This document shows positions 9,820-20,831 of a stretch of DNA of 64,000 nucleotides, piece after piece. The notes beneath the pieces are model-generated. The model ran no database searches and was not told the origin of the DNA. It worked only from the letters and a program-made list of their open reading frames with translations. The translations under genes and the position numbers were made by a program. Source of the DNA: Corynespora cassiicola (lineage: Eukaryota > Ascomycota > Dothideomycetes > Pleosporales > Corynesporascaceae); the NCBI GenBank assembly GCA_022059125.1, contig JAEUWY010000011.1:113975-177974 (forward strand). The letters are read 5' to 3'. Numbering within the stretch: position 1 is the first letter of the stretch; each line of letters begins with the position of its first letter.

Positions 9820-11547
9820 ATGGTTTCGGCAAACACCCCTCATCTCCAGCAACATGGCAACACAAAACAACTATACGTCGGTGGAAAGCCATACTTCATG
9901 TTGGGAGGCGAACTTCAGAACTCGTCTCTGTCCAGTGCTGAGTACATGAGCGAAGTGTGGCCGAAGATGGTTGCTACCAATGTTAATACTTTGCTGGGTT
10001 CGGTCTCTTGGGAGATGATTGAGCCCGAGGAGGGAAAATTCGACTTTGAAGAGCTAGACAAGGTCATCTTCGGTGCAAGAGAACACAACATGCATTTAAT
10101 TCTACTATGGTTCGGCTCGTTCAAGAATGGTAATATACTCTTATTATTTCTCTTGGATATGTATAATTGACGTCGTGCAGGCAGGTCTACATATGTTCCC
10201 TCGTGGGTCAAGACCAATCCCGAACGGTTCCCTCGCGCCGAACTTCGTAAAGCAGGAGGCGTCATCGAGATCGCGGACGTTCTCTCTCTATTCCACGAAC
10301 ACAATGTCGAGGCGGACGAGAAGGCCTTTCGTAAACTCATCAGCCATGTCAAGGAGGTCGATGGAGCACATGGTACCGTCCTCATGGTACAGGTAGAGAA
10401 CGAAGTCGGACTATTGTTCGACAGCAGAGATGGTAGTGCCGCTGCGAACAAAAAATTTGCAGAACCAGCGCCATCTGACCTTCTCGAGTTTCTCAGCAAG
10501 GAATATGAGTCACTGCATGATGACCTCAAGGCCAACTTGAGAACATTTGTGTCTCGGTCCAAGCCTCAGTCAGGCACTTGGGAGGAAGTATTTGGTCAAA
10601 GCAACAAGACCGACGAGCTGTTCATGGCTTATCACTATGCACACTACGTTAATCGTGTCGCCACAGCGGGCAAAGAAGCCTACAACATTCCACTATACAC
10701 CAACGTATGGCAAAACTATCAAGCCGAAGACAGCGATAACGACTTTCCTATTGTTGTCGGCGGGGGCGGTGCACCGGGAGATTATCCCACCGGCGGTGCG
10801 ACTAGCAACGTTCTGGACATCTGGCTACGCTTTGCCCCTTCGTTGGATTTCATTGCTCCAGATATCTACCTGAACGAGTACTCGAGTTCATGCGCAAAAT
10901 ACCGACATCGCAACAACCCGCTCTTCATCCCCGAGCAGCGCCGCGACGAATACGGGGTTCGACGCATCTGGGCTGCATACGGCACATTCCAAGCCTTGAT
11001 AGCAAGTCCGTTTGGAATCGATACCCTCGAGCCTGAAGTCAATCCATTCACAAAACACTACGGCCTTCTTTCGTCCGTCTCCCAAATAGTTCTCGAAGCT
11101 CAGCGCAATCCCGGAACGTCGATTGGGTTCTATTTTGACGAGATTGTCGGCGATAAGGACACCTCGAAACCGATTACCACACGCTTTGGAGACTGGGAGA
11201 TCAAGATCGAACGCTGCTTTGTGTTTGGCAAACCTGACGCTGGTAGTGGAATGGTGATCCATCTCGGCGGTGCCCGCTTCCTGTTGATCGGCTGGGGCTT
11301 CCAGGTTTCAGGTGAGTCGGTAAAGCCGGATACCAAGTTCAACGGAATTTTGAAAATGGAGGAGAAGGTTGTGGCGGATCGCGACACAGGAAAGCTGAGG
11401 ACTTTGCGGACTCTGGGAGGTGACGAGACAAGGAGTGGCGCGGTTGCGATGATGCCAAATGAGGATCCCGACTATGGTGGGTTCCCGATTGCTGTCACGA
11501 TTCCGGCTAGGACGGGCATTGCGGAGATTGAGTTTTATTCTTTCTAG
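9820..11547 (+). CDS. GH35 beta-galactosidase, DUF5597-type, intracellular
   Basis: Exons 9820-10129 and 10181-11547 (51-bp intron) give 558 residues. The ATG at 9820 has a GCCACCATGG context. The TIM-barrel part shows GGKPYFMLGGELQNSS near the N-terminus and then WEMIEPEEGKFDFEELD. The acid/base motif QVENEVG has its likely catalytic Glu at residue 178, and LFIPEQRRDE carries the likely nucleophile Glu near residue 355. The C-terminal third, rich in GGxRFLLIGWGFQVS-like strands, corresponds to the DUF5597 region of bacterial-type GH35 enzymes. It should release terminal beta-galactose from oligosaccharides. No signal peptide is visible, so it should act in the cytosol after sugar uptake by the divergent permease. 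Its stop is only 35 bp from the end of the convergent PSST-like gene. Confidence 0.85.
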
Positions 11548-11582
11548 AAGGTATTATAGTACAAGCAGTAGTGTGATATCGG

Positions 11583-12260
11583 CTATTTGCGATACCACAT
11601 CCTCGTTATCCTGGTTTTCCTGATTTGTTTCTTTTGCAGCTGGAAAATTCCATAAAGCAATGCTTCAGCTGTCGGTGGACAGCCGGGGACGTAGACGTCG
11701 ACTGGTAAAAGCCGATCGACGCCTCTCACTACGCTATAGCTATAGTGATAGTAGCCTCCTCCGTTTGCGCATGTTCCCATACTTATGACCCACTTTGGGT
11801 CAGGCATTTGATCGTAACAAAGCCGCACTGCTGACGCTATTTTGTTGGTCACTGTTCCAGCAACAATCATCACGTCGGCTTGACGTGGTGAAGCGCGGAA
11901 GATTATACCAAGTCGGTCTGCGTCGTAGCGTGGCATGGCAACATGAATCATCTCAACGGCACAGCAAGCTAAGCCGAAACTCAAAGGCCAGAGTGAACCT
12001 TGGCGGGCCCAATTTACGAGGGCGTCGGTGGTAGTACTGTACGACTTTTAGCATTGCTCTTGCTTTTGGCGCTGCGACAAGGCTATGTACAGGACATGCT
12101 CGACGACACTCGTGGGCTTTCGGTCCGTTGATGGGAGTTTGGTTTCTGTCCGTTTCTTAAGGCTCGATTGCCTCTTATTTGGAGATTCTGTGACAAATCC
12201 ATTGGAAAATATTCGATTCTCATAAGCTGGGACCCTGAGAAAATTCGATCGTGCTTCCAA
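11583..12260 (-). CDS. Divergent PSST/NuoB-like complex I subunit, N-terminus unresolved
   Basis: The C-terminal exon 12036-11583 joins an upstream exon ending at 12091 across a 54-bp intron (GTACAT...ACAG), which recreates [19 protein letters not shown]. The translation is a complex I 20-kDa subunit (NDUFS7/NuoB). The paired Cys of LACCAVE, the Cys of [20 protein letters not shown] and the Cys of VYVPGCPP together form the four ligands of cluster N2. It ends in [10 protein letters not shown] as family members do. Several usually invariant positions differ from what I expect for the housekeeping fungal gene (for example [14 protein letters not shown]). No in-frame ATG is found in the 5' exon, so the start and any mitochondrial presequence must lie in an unresolved upstream exon, or the copy is 5'-truncated. 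A spliceosomal intron shows it is a nuclear gene. Confidence 0.75.
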
Positions 12261-12623
12261 TTCCGATGAACGTTTCTGCGTTAAGACCTCTGGGTAGCAT
12301 TAGCAATGCTACGAAAGAAAGAATTGCGTCATACTATAGCAGGTGTTGCGAATTGAAAAGGTTCCAGACTTTATCATTTTCAAATTTGGCAAGACTCATG
12401 AAGAATATTGAAGGAAAGTGCTCTTAAACATGGCCGTTGATAAAAGTCGCGGGATTCAGGTACGCTTCCTATTACGGCCTAGGCTGCCGGAAAAAGCCCA
12501 CACCTGGAGAAAGCCCACGACTGAAGAAAACCCACAACCGGAAAGAGCCCACCGTCAAGAACCCACGCCTGGCAAAAGCCCACACAAGCTCGTTCTACTT
12601 AAGACATTTAATACTTTTACGCG
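12261..12623. other. Intergenic interval with short repeats
   Basis: No credible gene. The right part is occupied by a 17-bp periodic repeat array described separately. The left part may hide the 5' exon of the PSST-like gene on the minus strand. Confidence 0.4.
12495..12590 (+). repeat. 17-bp CCCAC repeat array upstream of a zinc-finger gene
   Basis: The pentamer CCCAC recurs at 12497, 12514, 12531, 12548, 12562 and 12579, giving spacings of 17, 17, 17, 14 and 17 bp. The surrounding unit is roughly AAGCCCACACCTGGAGA with substitutions. The array ends about 35 bp before the proposed ATG of the zinc-finger gene, so it lies in its promoter or 5' leader. Evenly spaced C-rich boxes are plausible binding sites for C2H2 fingers. 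Function is not demonstrated. Confidence 0.6.
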
Positions 12624-14689
12624 ATGGGAGGTTCGAAGGAAGTCGGCCTCGCGAGTCGCAAGCATCAATGCTTGACCTGTAACAAAGCTTTTTCGAGCAA
12701 CAGCCATCTGCGCCGACATGAAGTCAGCCGTACGTCTTCCAGCTTCCACAATCACGTGGCTCCCTAAGTAAACTTAGATTCTCGCAATCAAATAAACCAA
12801 TGCAAGTTTTGCAATCGAGGATTTCTCCGGTTGTACGTCTTCCTCAATGCCTTGATGCCCTCGATGCTGACCTGGAATGCAGTGACGCTCTTCGCAGGCA
12901 CTCCAGAATTTGCTCTCAAAGAGGGAACAATAATCCATTGCCTGCTTCTAAGCCAGGTAGAAAGCCTCGGGCATGCGATCTATGCCGCCTCAAAAAAACG
13001 CAGTGCGATGGGGGCGATCCCTGTGAGCGCTGCTCATCAGGCCAATTCAGATGTCATCGTTCGTACGCAGATGCTAACACTGGAGAACCTCAGCCTGGGA
13101 TAGAAAACCCTTCCAGCTCCGAAAATGGGAGAGGAACAACTTCTCAACATATTCCAGTGTCATTTCTACTCAACTACACAGACCCTACACTCGAACTATT
13201 GGTCGAGGTTTTCTCCAATCAAGTATCAGACGACGAGGCCATCACAGAACAACCCCAAATCTCTTCCTTCGCCGAAGTGCCATCTGAGTACATATTCGAC
13301 AATGATACTCCGGGCCTCTTTTCTTCTCTATTCTCCGACTTTTTCATGGATCAGAATATCGAATTCGAGGATACTAGGGAAATGACAACCTTGGCAACTC
13401 CGGTGCCAGCGCTTCAAAGCCAAGTAGACGATATTATCGCACATCTCGTTGTTCAGTTTCGCTCAAATCCAGATGACTACAGTGTTCTGGGTTTAGAGTT
13501 TCCCGTCGCTCTAGCCAGAGCTGTTTTCACTGCCGAGAAACTCGCCGATTATGGCGAAGCCTACTTTAAGTGTTTCCATCCCCACTTTTCTTTCATCCAT
13601 CGACCGACTTTCGATATCCAAAGCGTTTCCTCGCCATTGTTACTTGCGATTACATTGAATGGGTCGATAAACATCGCGAGAGATGGTGCTTTGTCGGCTC
13701 GTCCTTTCTTCAGCCTCGGCGAGGCATACATATTCAGCGAGCTGGGCACGTTAAGCGCAGACAAGGAATACAGAAGTGAATATAGTCTGCAAATAGTCCA
13801 AGCCGCACTTGTCATACTTGCTTTGCAGACAAGCAGTAATGATGAAGTTGTCCGCCGTCGCATTCGCGTCAATAGGCAGCCGGAACTTGTTGCTTCGATG
13901 CGGTCCTTGGGTTTCATAGGCTCAGAGCATTCTAAAAGCCATGCTTTAGAAACCTGGGATCAATTCATTATAAAGGAGACGAGTATTAGGTGGGTCATCG
14001 GTGGCTTCTCAGACATCCGATCACAAGCTGATTAAAGTAGAACTGTTACAGCAGTGTTTTTCTTTGATTGTATGAATACGGTTCTTTTCAACAGCCCTGC
14101 ATTAATGACGATCAACGAGATGAGTGGGGACCTGCCGTGTCCCAATAACTTGTTTGCAGCACCAACATCGAATGAATTCACGCATTTGGCAAACGAATTG
14201 AACCGTTGCAATCCAAGTGTGCTGAAACTAAAGAGCTGGATCACAATGGCTCTACAAGAGAGTTGGCCCGGACCAGAAGATTCACTTTTCAATTCGGTTG
14301 AACCACAGCACTTGATGATTTACATTTTCGGTTTGTGTGCTCTATCCATCTATACAAGTATGTCATTTACTAATATCCGTCTAGCTTTACATTCCATTAT
14401 ATATAATGCAAGAGGCGGGCTTCTAATACCAACATTATACGAAGTCCTCACCCGCGCAGTAAGGCGATGGAGAGAGTCATGGAATACTGTGACCAAAAGA
14501 CATGGAGTAGATCAATCCTTTCCTCGAGGATTTATGGTGAATAGCCCAGAGCTCTGGTGGCTTGCGCAAAAGGTCCTCGACCTGGCGAAATGCGGCGAGT
14601 TCCAAAGTCGGTACATGCAAGGTATTGCGACTGATTCGTTGGAAGACCTTCATAGATTCATTCAGTTGTATGCAACCACAAAGGCATGA
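12624..14689 (+). CDS. C2H2 + C2HC + Zn2Cys6 transcription factor
   Basis: Exons 12624-12729, 12778-12832, 12883-14000 and 14052-14689 give 638 residues; introns are 48-51 bp. Splicing rebuilds three zinc modules in a row. The first is a classical finger C16-x2-C19-x12-H32-x3-H36. The second has C44-x2-C47-x12-H60-x3-C64. The third is a Zn2Cys6 cluster with cysteines 85, 88, 95, 101, 104 and 111. Each intron falls inside or between fingers, and only these splice choices give canonical spacing, which is strong internal support. The rest carries a fungal transcription factor domain, including the NSPALMTINEMSGDLPCPNNLFAA segment. It should be a nuclear DNA-binding regulator. Neighbours are the CCCAC array and a 776-residue unknown gene downstream, which it might control. 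Its targets are unknown. Confidence 0.85.
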
Positions 14690-14989
14690 CCAATTGAGAA
14701 CAGAATGCCAATGTCCTTGATGGATCAGGATCCTTGCAGGCATTAGTGATTGGAAGATTGGCGAGCTGACTGCATCTGTAGGATCGACGTGGTTACTGCG
14801 GGGCTTTGAGTTTTCACTTCAAGTTTCTTCTTTAAATTTCTTCTTTAAATTTCTTCTTTAAGTTTCTTCTTTAAGTCTCTATAAGACCTGTCCAGCCTGC
14901 CTCGTCGCCTCCGAGCTTCCTCGACTTCATAGCAAAACCAGGCTTCTTTCAAACTCCGTTTTTTTTCTTTCAGGCTATAGATTATCAGC
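14690..14989. other. Promoter interval upstream of the 776-residue gene
   Basis: About 300 bp without a gene. It contains a four-copy 13-bp pyrimidine-rich tandem repeat and a T-rich stretch just before the ATG at 14990. Confidence 0.4.
14824..14875 (+). repeat. Four-copy 13-bp tandem repeat
   Basis: The unit TTTCTTCTTTAAA is repeated four times in direct succession, with an A-to-G change at the last base of copies 3 and 4. It lies 115-166 bp upstream of the next ATG. The pyrimidine bias is typical of fungal core promoters, so it may simply be a promoter-region minisatellite. Confidence 0.85.
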
Positions 14990-17320
14990 ATGTCGAACCA
15001 TTCCACCTCTCTTGTACCCGCCAGTGGGGGCTTCTCTCAACAAGGCAGCCTCGACTGGGTAGCTCTGGGAAATATGCAATATTCAGCCTCAATCGCAGTC
15101 TTGGGTAGGCTATCTAAAGCCGGTATCGACAACCTGACAGTCGCTTTCGGCCAAGCAATGTGCTCTAAACTACCCATCGGACCTCATGGCGAAAAGGTTC
15201 TCAATCAAGCAATGCGTGGACTTGGTGCAAAATCAATCGCAGGTGACCTGATCTGGTTCGGTGTCGGAATACGGCATGTTTTGCGCGACTTAGTTCAAAC
15301 AAGTCAGGGATGTTGTCTCATCGCTCTCTGCGCGGCTTTGGCCGAAGGGTATCCTCGCGCATATGCGGCACTCGTGCTATATGAGATGGCAAAAGCATAC
15401 TCTCATCAGGCTGAAATTACACCCTCATTCGCTCAGTGGGAGGCATTGGTACATGTCGCCGCTCCTACTTTCGTAGGAACAACACTGGGAAATCGTATAC
15501 AGCAAATGAGCAGATTCGCACCGCAATGTGGCGAGAGAATCGAAAATCCCCATCCATCTGATCTCATCAAAACCATTTTTGATGTTGCAAAAATTCATTC
15601 CGGGGAGCTTCGCAGCATCTACGTCCAAGGAAATATGTCGTGCAGTTGGATTGCAGTATGGAGCGATTTTATCCTTGGCCTCAGAGTGCTAGTTCGGAAC
15701 GAGCACGGCCATGCTGTTTATGCCAATTTCGACCCAGAGCAAAATTATACACAAGTGAACATTGGTTTTATTACCACTGAAGGCAGTTCTGATATCATTC
15801 ATGCTGGATCGAGTCATTTGATGCGGTCCGGGAGGGATTTCATCAGCGAGTTTCTAGACGAAGACGTGGCTGACGACATAGACACTTATTTCTTCAGCTG
15901 CGGGAGAGTCGGTTGGGAATCAATGTTTACGGAGAGGTTTGGTGATCAGTTTTCCGTATTGATAACCAATCCACGGGACATCATTTCGGAAGGTGCCCCT
16001 TTGGAGCCAAGGTCCGACATGGACACCGAATCATGGGATGGGAAATCCCCGTATGACAATTTCGTCCAATCTCTGGCCATCCTGGCTGTGATATTTGTCA
16101 TTTCGAGTGTTGGAATATTGAGAAACTCCCCAGAAGCTTTCGTCAACCGCGCCTGCAAAGCTTGTCCGGAGTTGAAGGCTTGTAAGGAAGATTGGCTGCA
16201 TCACGTCCATTCAATCGCACGCAGGTTTAATTGTACTCCAAAAGAGCTTTGGGACTTAGATTCTCAAGAGCGTTCAGTTTTGACCAGAACTTTCCGCAGC
16301 CACTTGGGAACCATTGAAGAATACTGTGAGTGTAGTTACCATGCGAGAGACAGGGCAGACAACTTTTCTGGTCATTCAAGCACAAAGAAAAAAGTTTGGA
16401 CCTGGTGTATTCACAGCGTTACCACTTTTGTCATGCAAATGCTGCTTCATCTGGATCGAGTCATCCTGCAATCTCCATTGACACCTAGCATGGACGGATT
16501 GGCGACATTATATGGTAAATGGGATATCAAATCCATTATAGGTCTGATGAATTCTTTTCCAGGAAAAAGACCAATATACCCAGCTCCGGAGGCCCTTTTG
16601 AGCATGGTAATGATACTTTTTTCTCATACGAAATATATGGCAGAAGTGGATATGTGGCCTGAGCAAATTTGTTGTGGCGGTGGAGATATATATGCATACA
16701 TGCATATCATGAAAGAGCTCACTGATGAATGGGAGCTAGCCAGAATGATTCATGTCGGGGTGGGTCATATTCAGTTCAATTCCCGGATTCATTCAGAAAT
16801 ACACGATTACATGCCGAATCCCAGAAGCTTTCCGCAATACAGAGCACGAGGAAAACAGACTGTTGGAAACATCGACTGCTTGGCGTGCGACTCGACATCA
16901 GAGACAATCAATGCCAAAGCCCTGATCAAGGATAAAGCAAGGGGCTTGTTCTACTGTCATCAGATTGACTCATCTTCTGGAACAATTCAAATTCCACCTC
17001 TATCTTTCCTTAGAAAACTTCACAGGGTGCTCGATTACGGTATATCTAAAAGAAGATCTGGAATAAATTCTATTGATTGGATGCTATTTTTGAAAAACCA
17101 AAAGTATGTCCGAGTGGACGGAGAAGGTTTTGCAGGAGGTGCAGATGAATGCAGCTTTTTGCGTCCACACAAGGGCAACATTTTGGGGAGATGCGTAGTT
17201 ATTAGTTTCCAATTAGGCTCAACAGTGCTTGTGAAAACTGACGAAGCCCTTGAAATATTTGCAAGGGACTGGGCATTCAATGCTAAGAAGGAAGCTCGAT
17301 GTCATGTGCTTATTTCATGA
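14990..17320 (+). CDS. Uncharacterised 776-residue fungal protein
   Basis: A single intronless frame starts at an ATG 3' of a T/C-rich leader and ends with TGA at 17318-17320. I do not recognise a known catalytic domain. The N-terminal third (SASIAVLGRLSKAGIDNLTVAFGQAMCSKLP, then GVGIRHVLRDLVQTSQG and ALCAALAEG) matches my recollection of a lineage-specific fungal family of unknown role. A hydrophobic helix near residues 366-385 (FVQSLAILAVIFVISSVGIL) could be a single transmembrane span. Cysteine-rich short motifs (CKACPELKAC, CCGGGD) are present. There is no signal peptide. The intronless frame contrasts with the multi-exon neighbours. It lies 300 bp downstream of the triple-finger regulator on the same strand. 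Confidence 0.75.
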   Translation: MSNHSTSLVPASGGFSQQGSLDWVALGNMQYSASIAVLGRLSKAGIDNLTVAFGQAMCSKLPIGPHGEKVLNQAMRGLGAKSIAGDLIWFGVGIRHVLRDLVQTSQGCCLIALCAALAEGYPRAYAALVLYEMAKAYSHQAEITPSFAQWEALVHVAAPTFVGTTLGNRIQQMSRFAPQCGERIENPHPSDLIKTIFDVAKIHSGELRSIYVQGNMSCSWIAVWSDFILGLRVLVRNEHGHAVYANFDPEQNYTQVNIGFITTEGSSDIIHAGSSHLMRSGRDFISEFLDEDVADDIDTYFFSCGRVGWESMFTERFGDQFSVLITNPRDIISEGAPLEPRSDMDTESWDGKSPYDNFVQSLAILAVIFVISSVGILRNSPEAFVNRACKACPELKACKEDWLHHVHSIARRFNCTPKELWDLDSQERSVLTRTFRSHLGTIEEYCECSYHARDRADNFSGHSSTKKKVWTWCIHSVTTFVMQMLLHLDRVILQSPLTPSMDGLATLYGKWDIKSIIGLMNSFPGKRPIYPAPEALLSMVMILFSHTKYMAEVDMWPEQICCGGGDIYAYMHIMKELTDEWELARMIHVGVGHIQFNSRIHSEIHDYMPNPRSFPQYRARGKQTVGNIDCLACDSTSETINAKALIKDKARGLFYCHQIDSSSGTIQIPPLSFLRKLHRVLDYGISKRRSGINSIDWMLFLKNQKYVRVDGEGFAGGADECSFLRPHKGNILGRCVVISFQLGSTVLVKTDEALEIFARDWAFNAKKEARCHVLIS

Positions 17321-18506
17321 GGCAATATGAGAGATATTTGATGGTGGAGGAGCATGAGAGTTGTACAGCCTCTCGTTCATAGGGAACGGGAATAAATGGA
17401 AAGTGACACTGAAATATTCAGATATGCTATTTCTGCTCCCCTGGTGCATATTCCGTATAAATAACAAACGCGAAATTTCATTGCAAAGTCGCAGTTATAT
17501 CTTAGAAGGACACGTGTGTACTAAAGAATGCAAAGAGAAAGAACACATATGCATAGATGGCACTATTTTTTGGCGTCAAAACAACGCACACCCTCATATA
17601 ACAGTGCCTGGGAGCCTTTTTGACAAACCAGAACCGTTGAGGCTGATCATTGAAGGGGATCAAGTGAAGAAATACGACGGGAAAACCGCACAGATTAAGA
17701 TGTTACAGAACGAAAAGCACACCAAACATATATTACCCTTCCTCTTTCCTTTTCAGCACGCCCTAGCATGCATCTACCTTACTCTACACCCCCATTCCCA
17801 AACCATTCCACCCACTCAAAAGACACATACAAATACACATCGTCCCCACACTCCATTACCCAACTATACATTTTTGCCCCTCGCGAAAACGCATAAACAT
17901 AAAAAAAAGGCGACGAATTATATATACCCGCTCGCCTGTCCATATACCCACAAGCAGGCCTTGCTCCCCAAAAATCTGAAACCCACAAAGTAAAAAGGCG
18001 CAAAGACGAAAGCCGAAGCAACGAAACACGTGCAGAAAAAAAGGCACTCCCAGTATACTATTCAAGAAAAGGCAGATGCGTGGGTATCCAGCTCCAAGAC
18101 TCACTTTAAAAAAACGGCGAAAACGAGAAAAAAGCGGGAAGAACGTGTACGTGAGGCGTCTGCTCGCAGGCTAAACGCTTGAGCAAAAACCAAAAGGGAA
18201 AAAAAAGGTGGAACCGACGACGCGAAAGGTTAGGGGAGGAGCATGTACATGAAGATGGAAAAAAAAAAGGGAGAGCCGAGATACGAGATGCGAGACGAGA
18301 CGAAACTTTGCGACATGGCGAGAGGGAGAGAAAAAATCGGAAAAGGGGAAAAGAAAAGGTAAGGGGAAGGGACGGATAGAGGTACGCCGACCATTCAAAC
18401 CGCCCGATACCTCCCGAAACAAGCACTGGAAGAATCTCTCATACCAATGTATGCCCCGTCCAACCCCCAAACTCCCTACGTCAAGACCATTATTAGGGAA
18501 CGTCTC
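17321..18506. other. Intergenic, with a possible coding remnant at 17361-17710
   Basis: In one frame from about 17361 to 17710 the translation looks protein-like (GHVCTKECKEKEHICIDGTIFWRQNN and DKPEPLRLIIEGDQVKKYDGK). It has no good start and then runs into low-complexity Pro/Thr/His sequence, so it may be a remnant or chance. From about 17800 to 18440 the DNA is strongly purine/pyrimidine-biased, with many A and G runs. This is the likely 3' region of the large minus-strand gene. Confidence 0.35.
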
Positions 18507-20796
18507 CTAATCCTCCGTCCACGTAGGCACCCACTCTTGGCCTGGAAAGCTCGTCGCACGCATAACCGGCTCCTCATCTTCCTCAGCCGGCAACTCAAAC
18601 ACCATCCTCGCACCCCCCTGCGCCCCCGCCCCACTCCCCCTCCTCTCCCACCCGGGCGGCCTCCCACTCCCACTACCCCCCACACTCCGCAGACTCGTCA
18701 CTCTGCCACCCCCAGAGACGCTCCGTTCCAGCTCCCTGGCCCTGGCCCGCGCTCTCTCCCGCTCGAGGCGCTCCCGCTGGCTCTCAGCGCGCTGCGCCTC
18801 CTGGCGTTGCAGGCGCTCGGCACGTTCGCGCTCTTCTTGCTCGAGGAGTTGGCGGCGCAGAATGTTGGCGCCCATGTCTGCTGAGGAGCGTTGCGGGGAG
18901 GCGGCCATTGAGGCGGGTTGGGGATGCTGGAGGATGCCGATAGAGGCTTGGCGTTGGCGGGATTCATTGGGGTGGCGGGGGTTGCTGCTGGGAAGGGGGA
19001 GACCTGTGAGGATGTTTGGCGGGCGAGGTCGCTCGCGCTCTTTTTCCATACCATCGTGAGGTAGTCCAGGGCCGTCGTACGATGGTGGAGGCTCATCAGG
19101 TGGTTGTTGGTCGTAGTCGGGTTCGTGATAGGGGGGCTCAGGGTCATCGTCGTGGCTGTGACCGTGGCTATGACGAGGATCATGGTCGTAATCATGATTG
19201 TGGATTTGATGTTGAGGCGTGTGCGGTGTGTGCGGCGGGGAGGCATGAGATCCAGGGAAGCCGGCGTGCATTGGACTATGCGGGATCTTGGGCGGCGGCG
19301 CGGGAGGCGGCGGCATTGAGTTTGCTATCGGGTTGACAGGACTCCTGACGTCGGCCGAAGCTGGGGATATTGGCAATGCATACGCCGCAGGCGGCTGCAT
19401 CTGGCCAGGGTGGATGGGTGCTGGTTGTTCTGGATGAGGACTGTGCGAAGGAGCAGGAGAATGGCGGTCGTGATAAGACGCATTGTCAGGAGAATGTCGC
19501 GGTGGTTGATGGACTGGGTATGGCTGGGGCGAGTGACGCGGCAGCAACTCGCGGAATCCACCAGCCCCTTGACCGTGACCCTGTTGCTGAGCCTCTGGTG
19601 GACGTGGGCTTGGCGATTGCGTATGATGAGAAGTACGCGGCGATGGAGAACGCCCGCTCCTTTCAGCCTGCAGTTGCTGCTGCGCTGCTAGCTGCTGCTT
19701 TATATACTGGTGATGTTGGGCGCGAACTATCTCCTGTGCCGTAGCTCCCTCTGGGATATTCAGGTTCCAACCACTTTCACTGTGAGTGGTCGTTTCAGAG
19801 ATGCTGCTCATCCTTTGCTTTGATGGTCTCTGATTCGATACGGGCGTAGTCGATGGGACTCCGGGCGAGCTCGAAATCGGCGACACGACGGACGCACTTG
19901 AATCGGAATGCGTGCGTTGGTTTGGTGGCATCTGGGATTGTGCAGAGACTTGAGGCGAGAGCTGCTGCATATGAGGATCAGAATGTTGGCGGCCATATTG
20001 ATGAGTTGGACGGCCAGGTTGAGCATTATGAGGCGGAAATTGAGGTCCGGCGGAGCTGAATGCCCCTTGAACATGATTGTACGCAGCAGGGATCTGAGGA
20101 GTGTCATATTGAGGCTCCCGCAAAGGAGAGCTAACATGTCGCTGGGAGATTGGCGACACCATACTTTGGGGGCTATGAGTTGATGCAGGTGATGTTACGC
20201 GGCGGTTGGTGTTATTCTGTGGCGCGGCAGGCTGCGGCTGCTGTTGCTGATACTGTGGTACCCCGGGGCTGACCTGATCGCGAACCGGAGGCTTACTGTC
20301 CGGCTTGTAATACCCATCCACAGGAGGGCCGTATCCAGGTGCTTGAGTAGGTTGTCCATGCGAAAACGGTTGTGGAGGCATGCCAGGTCGGGGGCCTTCA
20401 GCCGATTGGGGTGGCCTCTCCGCCTGGAAAGCTTGAGCAATTTGCCGTGTATCCTGATAGGCAGATGCATCAGGCCTTTGGAAATGAGCTGGATGTTGTT
20501 GAAAGCCGTTAGGCGGTTGCATATGAGGTGGAATCATGCCCTGCGACATGGGACCTTGCGGCGACATCATTCCCTGTGGCGTGGCGCTCTGGGGAGACAT
20601 CATTCCATGTGACGTGGCGCTCTGAGGAGACATCATTCCCTGTGGCGTGGCGCTCTGAGGAGACATCATTCCCTGTGACCCGATGCTCTGCGGTGACATG
20701 GGTGACATGGTCTGGGGCGAAGCAGCCATACCTGGGAATGGACGCGGCGGAGCCTGCCCATATGGCGACACGCCCTGCTGCTGCGCACGCATCTGT

Positions 20797-20831
<35 letters not shown>

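Noticed and set aside
3761..17320. Secondary-metabolite gene cluster in the left arm
   Set aside because: Regulators and transporters are present, but no polyketide synthase, NRPS, terpene cyclase or prenyltransferase is seen. The P450 lies about 30 kb away among housekeeping genes.
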